In this document: positions 33,185-35,629 of the stretch, piece after piece
How positions within the stretch are numbered: position 1 is the stretch's first letter
Layout: each line of letters starts with the position of its first letter
NCBI GenBank assembly: GCA_005882335.1
Contig: VBAP01000029.1
Location: forward strand, 1 to 35,629
DNA from: Candidatus Segetimicrobium genomatis
GTDB lineage: Bacteria > Sysuimicrobiota > Sysuimicrobiia > Sysuimicrobiales > Kaftiobacteriaceae
Direction: 5' to 3'
DNA length: 35,629 bases
Position numbers and translations under genes: made by a program
Notes under the pieces: model-generated
Databases searched by the model: none
What the model was told of the DNA's origin: nothing
The model's input: the letters and a program-made list of their open reading frames with translations, nothing else

Positions 33185-33676
33185 GTGGGCCTGGGAGCTG
33201 TCACATACCACCGCGGGCGGTCGCGTGCGCGAGGCCGGCGCATCCCACGGTGGGCGGTCATCGGGGTCACCGCCGTTGCCGGGGTCGCTCTGGTCTCTGT
33301 GTTCGGCTCAACCTTCCTCCAAGTCTACCGCCTCGAACGTGAAGCAGCCAGGCTGGAACAGCGAAAGCGTGACCTGGAAGCTCAGAACGCCCAGTTGCGC
33401 GACGAGATCAGGCTGCTCCACACTCCCCAGTACATCGAGAAGCTAGCCCGCGAGCAGCTGGGCCTGGTCAAACCGGGCGAGATTGCTTTGCTCATCGTGC
33501 AACCCCCCACCGGCTCTTCGGTCCGGCGCCCTACGTCAGATGATAGAGGCATCCGGACCACGCCCGATGGCGCGGGGAAGCGTCCCGCACCATACGATGA
33601 GGGGCAAGGCCCGGCCGCGTCCCGCCTGGGGTGGGCAAGACGGGTGTGGGAGGCCTTCCGCAGCCTGTTCCCGTGA
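33185..33676 (+). CDS. divIC: Septum formation initiator family protein (DivIC/FtsB)
   Basis: 163 residues. A basic N-terminus is followed by one membrane helix (about 24-44) and a coiled coil (YRLEREAARLEQRKRDLEAQNAQLRDEIRLL). The conserved end of the family domain follows (TPQYIEKLAREQLGLVKPGEI). FtsB/DivIC proteins act in the divisome with FtsL and FtsQ/DivIB. The C-terminal 60 residues (RPTSDDRGIRTTP onward) are a low-complexity tail not typical of the family. The GTG start has only a distant GGAG. Position before yabR matches Firmicutes gene order. Confidence 0.88.
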   Translation: MGLGAVTYHRGRSRARGRRIPRWAVIGVTAVAGVALVSVFGSTFLQVYRLEREAARLEQRKRDLEAQNAQLRDEIRLLHTPQYIEKLAREQLGLVKPGEIALLIVQPPTGSSVRRPTSDDRGIRTTPDGAGKRPAPYDEGQGPAASRLGWARRVWEAFRSLFP

Positions 33677-33706
33677 TTGACACTCCCCGCGGAGGGGCCG
33701 TATAAT
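33677..33706 (+). promoter_or_regulatory. Strong sigma-70 promoter of yabR
   Basis: A perfect TTGACA (33677-33682) and perfect TATAAT (33701-33706) are 18 bases apart; the spacer holds CCCC-GCGGA-GGGG. It begins one base after the divIC stop. This is the best promoter in the window and suggests that yabR is strongly and independently expressed. Confidence 0.8.
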
Positions 33707-33747
33707 GCCCACGCATATCTCGTTCGAGGAGGCGCACCGGGCGCAGC

Positions 33748-34125
33748 ATGAGCGTGGACGTCGGCACCATCGTAGAAGGAACGGTCGTCAAGATCACCAA
33801 TTACGGCGCATTCGTCGAGCTCCCGGACGGCAGAAGCGGACTCGTTCACATCCGGGAAATTGCCGATACCTACGTCAAGGACGTCCGGGATTATCTGAAG
33901 GAGCAAGAGAAGGTTAAGGTCAAGGTCCTGGGTCTTAACGAACGTGGCAAGTTGGACCTCTCCGTCAAGCAGGCACTGTCCCCGGAAGAACGCGCCACCC
34001 GCGCCCGCGCCAAGACCTCGTTCGAAGACAAGCTGAAAGCATTCATGAAGGAGAGCGAGGAGCGTCTCCTCGATCTGAAGCGCAACACCGAAGCCAAGCG
34101 CGGCGGCGGCAAGAAACGCAAATAA
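33748..34125 (+). CDS. yabR: S1 RNA-binding domain protein (YabR / GSP13 type)
   Basis: 125 residues. An S1 OB-fold (1-75; VGTIVEGTVVKITNYGAFVELPDG, then GLVHIREIA and VKVKVLGLNERGKLDLSVKQA) is followed by a charged helical tail ending in GGGKKRK. YabR/GSP13 proteins associate with ribosomes. It is transcribed from its own strong promoter. GAGGAGG occurs 16 bases before the ATG, rather far for a Shine-Dalgarno. The CGCAAATAA end of the gene is copied 139 bases downstream in the duplicated junction repeat L. Confidence 0.92.
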   Translation: MSVDVGTIVEGTVVKITNYGAFVELPDGRSGLVHIREIADTYVKDVRDYLKEQEKVKVKVLGLNERGKLDLSVKQALSPEERATRARAKTSFEDKLKAFMKESEERLLDLKRNTEAKRGGGKKRK

Positions 34126-34394
34126 CTGCGAGTCTACCCGGTCTTCCCGGTCTACCCAGTCTACCCCGTCTAAGGCAAATGTCTGCTGGACTGGCGTTTT
34201 CGTTTTTAACCGGGAAGACTGGGAGGACCGGGTAGACTGGGAAGACTAGTGCTCTCGCAAATAACTACAAGTCTACCCGGTCTTCCCGGTCTCCCCAGTC
34301 TACCCTGTCTCATGCAGATCTCTGCAAAACTCTGGTATCTTTCTCTTTGACCGTGAAGACCGGGCGGACCGGGTAGACCGGGAAGACTAGGGTT
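34117..34394. repeat. Junction repeat L: two tandem 139-bp copies of a GTCTACCCGG / CCGGGAAGACT element
   Basis: Copy 1 (34117-34255) and copy 2 (34256-34394) each consist of a C-rich arm (34131-34172; 34270-34310), a spacer and a G-rich arm (34210-34248; 34352-34389). Copy 2 begins with the same CGCAAATAACT as the end of yabR. Counted by eye, left arms differ at 2 of 41 positions and right arms at 4 of 38, while the spacers are barely alignable. Spacer 2 holds a small hairpin TGCAGA-TC-TCTGCA. No gene lies here. Confidence 0.92.
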
Positions 34395-34728
34395 CTTCAA
34401 GCAGCCAGGAGATATCTTCAAACGCCCGCCAGGTGATGTCGTCGCGCTCCAGTGCGCGCGACCGATCGTGAATATCCTGTCGTCCGGCCAGGGCCTGCAG
34501 GGCCTCGTCCATCCGGTCCAACCGTGTCTTCACCTGCTGTAACCGCTGGCCTTGCGATGTCGTGGGCAGCAATTTCCGGACCTGCTCCAGTGCCTCCCGC
34601 TCCACGGCGCGCGCCCGCTGATCCATCTCCAGCGCCTCCAGACGGCTGAAGGCGACCAGCCCACGCCGATTGTCCAGCGCCAGCAGCACAGCGGCCTTTA
34701 CGTCTTCAAGGACCTTCTCCTCATCCAT
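34387..34728 (-). CDS. Small coiled-coil protein of unknown function
   Basis: 113 residues, not recognised. It is acidic and basic in alternation, almost entirely helical in pattern (LEALEMDQRARAVEREALEQVRKLL; LQQVKTRLDRMDEALQALAG), with a possible coiled coil over residues 25-85 and no membrane segment or cysteine. Codon use is in keeping with its neighbours, and the frame has no competing gene on the other strand, which supports it as real. It follows the ABC exporter gene on the same strand by 18 bases. No clear Shine-Dalgarno. Its stop lies in the last repeat arm of junction L. Confidence 0.6.
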   Translation of the reverse strand: MDEEKVLEDVKAAVLLALDNRRGLVAFSRLEALEMDQRARAVEREALEQVRKLLPTTSQGQRLQQVKTRLDRMDEALQALAGRQDIHDRSRALERDDITWRAFEDISWLLEEP

Positions 34729-34746
34729 AGGCTTGTAGGGACCCTT

Positions 34747-35628
34747 TTATCCCCCTATCCCACTATCCCTCGATGCTCCTTCAGCGGCCGGGGCCTGTGG
34801 CAGACGCAGCTCCTGATCCCGATACTGCAGCTGATACAGTTTCGTGTAAATGCCGCCGCGGGCCAGCAGCTCGCGGTGCGTACCTTCCTCCACGATACGC
34901 CCCTTGTGCAGGACGAGGATCCGGTCCACATTCTGGATCGTGGAGAGCCGGTGCGCGATAATGATGGAGGTCCGACCGCGTAAAACCTTCCGCAACGCCT
35001 CCTGGATCAGCAACTCGGTCTCCGTGTCCACGCTGCTGGTCGCCTCGTCGAGAACCAGGAGGATTTCTGGGTTGTGGGAAACCGCCCGCGCAAACGCGAT
35101 GAGCTGCCGCTGGCCACTGGACAGAGTCGCGCCGCGTTCCACGACGCCTGTGGCGTAACCGGCGGGCAGCGCCTCAATGAAGCGGTTTGCGTTGACGAAT
35201 TCCGCAGCCTTCCGGATCTCGTCGTCGGTAATTTCCTTGTTCCCCAACCGGATATTCGACGCGACCGTGCCCGAAAACAGGAACACGTCCTGCAGCACCA
35301 GCCCGACGTGCCGGCGCAGTTCGCGTTGTGCATAGTGGCGGATGTCCACGCCGTCCACCAGCACCTGCCCGCGCTGCGGATCGTAGAACCGGGTGATCAG
35401 GTTGATGATCGATGTCTTCCCCGCTCCGGTATGCCCGACGAACGCCACGCTCTCCCCCGGCCGGATCGCGAACGACACGCCGCGCAACACCCAGCCGTCC
35501 GTGCCCTCTGGGGGCGGTGGCTCACCCCGCGCCGTCGCGCCGCGATGCTCGCCCGGCTCCTCGCGCCTGCCGCCACCCGCCGGCTCGGTCGCGGGGTAAG
35601 CAAACCAGACGGTTTGGAACTCAATCTG
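34747..35628 (-). CDS. ABC exporter, ATP-binding C-terminal part (MsbA/LmrA-like), truncated by the window
   Basis: The frame runs off the right end. About 294 residues are visible: [10 protein letters not shown], then the nucleotide-binding domain with Walker [11 protein letters not shown]-loop [13 protein letters not shown], signature LSSGQRQ, Walker [14 protein letters not shown] and the H-loop AHRLST. The missing N-terminus should hold six membrane helices, making a half-transporter exporter. A low-complexity insert ([19 protein letters not shown], then [10 protein letters not shown]) separates the first strand from WVLRGVSF. The last residues (ASRDSGIGG) and stop are coded by GGGATAG repeat units. 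Confidence 0.92.
   Translation of the reverse strand, partial: QIEFQTVWFAYPATEPAGGGRREEPGEHRGATARGEPPPPEGTDGWVLRGVSFAIRPGESVAFVGHTGAGKTSIINLITRFYDPQRGQVLVDGVDIRHYAQRELRRHVGLVLQDVFLFSGTVASNIRLGNKEITDDEIRKAAEFVNANRFIEALPAGYATGVVERGATLSSGQRQLIAFARAVSHNPEILLVLDEATSSVDTETELLIQEALRKVLRGRTSIIIAHRLSTIQNVDRILVLHKGRIVEEGTHRELLARGGIYTKLYQLQYRDQELRLPQAPAAEGASRDSGIGG
34749..34772. repeat. Repeat run M: TATCCCC units at the end of the ABC exporter gene
   Basis: TATCCCC/TATCCCAC/TATCCCTC units encode, on the minus strand, the GGGATAG-derived C-terminus and stop of the exporter. A matching opposite arm is not evident. Confidence 0.65.
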
Positions 35629-35629
35629 T

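Overview
The window is about 35.6 kb of GC-rich, densely packed bacterial chromosome from an uncultured-type lineage. No rRNA, tRNA, CRISPR array, phage or transposase gene was seen. Gene order points to a deep-branching Terrabacteria group: thymidylate kinase, cyclic-di-AMP receptor DarA and DNA polymerase III delta-prime are adjacent, and Mfd, a PrsA/SurA-type isomerase, RqcP (YabO), enolase, a DivIC-like protein and YabR follow one another. Both orders resemble Firmicutes. An EndoQ-type nuclease, a SpoIIIAA/Ycf45-type ATPase and a PdtaS/PdtaR-like signalling pair fit an Armatimonadota or Sysuimicrobiota-like lineage. That placement is inference; no marker phylogeny was possible.

Layout. 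1-2.3 kb: end of a metallo-beta-lactamase-fold hydrolase, a VOC protein, a 200-bp quasi-palindrome and an MFS exporter. 2.3-4.9 kb: an ACT-like protein coupled to a Cys/Met PLP enzyme, divergent from endonuclease IV. 5.0-7.1 kb: a MarR / ABC ATPase / ABC-2 permease operon read leftwards from a promoter overlapped by a palindrome. 7.15-11.1 kb: SpoIIIAA/R3H ATPase, tmk, darA and holB read leftwards behind a structured leader. 11.2-15.0 kb: rRNA methyltransferase, EndoQ and a geranylgeranyl-reductase-like flavoprotein. 15.2-18.0 kb: a DUF192 protein, then a GAF-GAF histidine kinase and an ANTAR response regulator. 18.5-25.6 kb: glutamine-dependent NAD synthetase, a double-length FMN glutamate-synthase protein and a glutamine amidotransferase/GXGXG protein. 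25.6-34.1 kb: an MFS transporter, then mfd, isomerase, rqcP, eno, divIC and yabR. 34.1-35.6 kb: a small coiled-coil protein and the 3' part of an ABC exporter.

The most unusual content lies between the genes. At least eleven gene junctions carry runs of a degenerate 7-9-nt unit, usually as two arms that are reverse complements of each other across a 15-110-nt spacer. The unit differs from junction to junction, yet the two arms of a junction always match. Most follow a polarity rule on the coding strand: a G-rich arm after a stop codon, a C-rich arm before a start codon. One unit family (GACTGGGAA) is consistently reversed. Arms supply the C-terminal codons and stop of several proteins, replace the Shine-Dalgarno region of others, and one complete arm-spacer-arm element sits in frame inside the amidotransferase gene. 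A 139-bp tandem duplication at 34117-34394 shows the arms conserved while the spacer diverged. I consider this the candidate undescribed system of the window.
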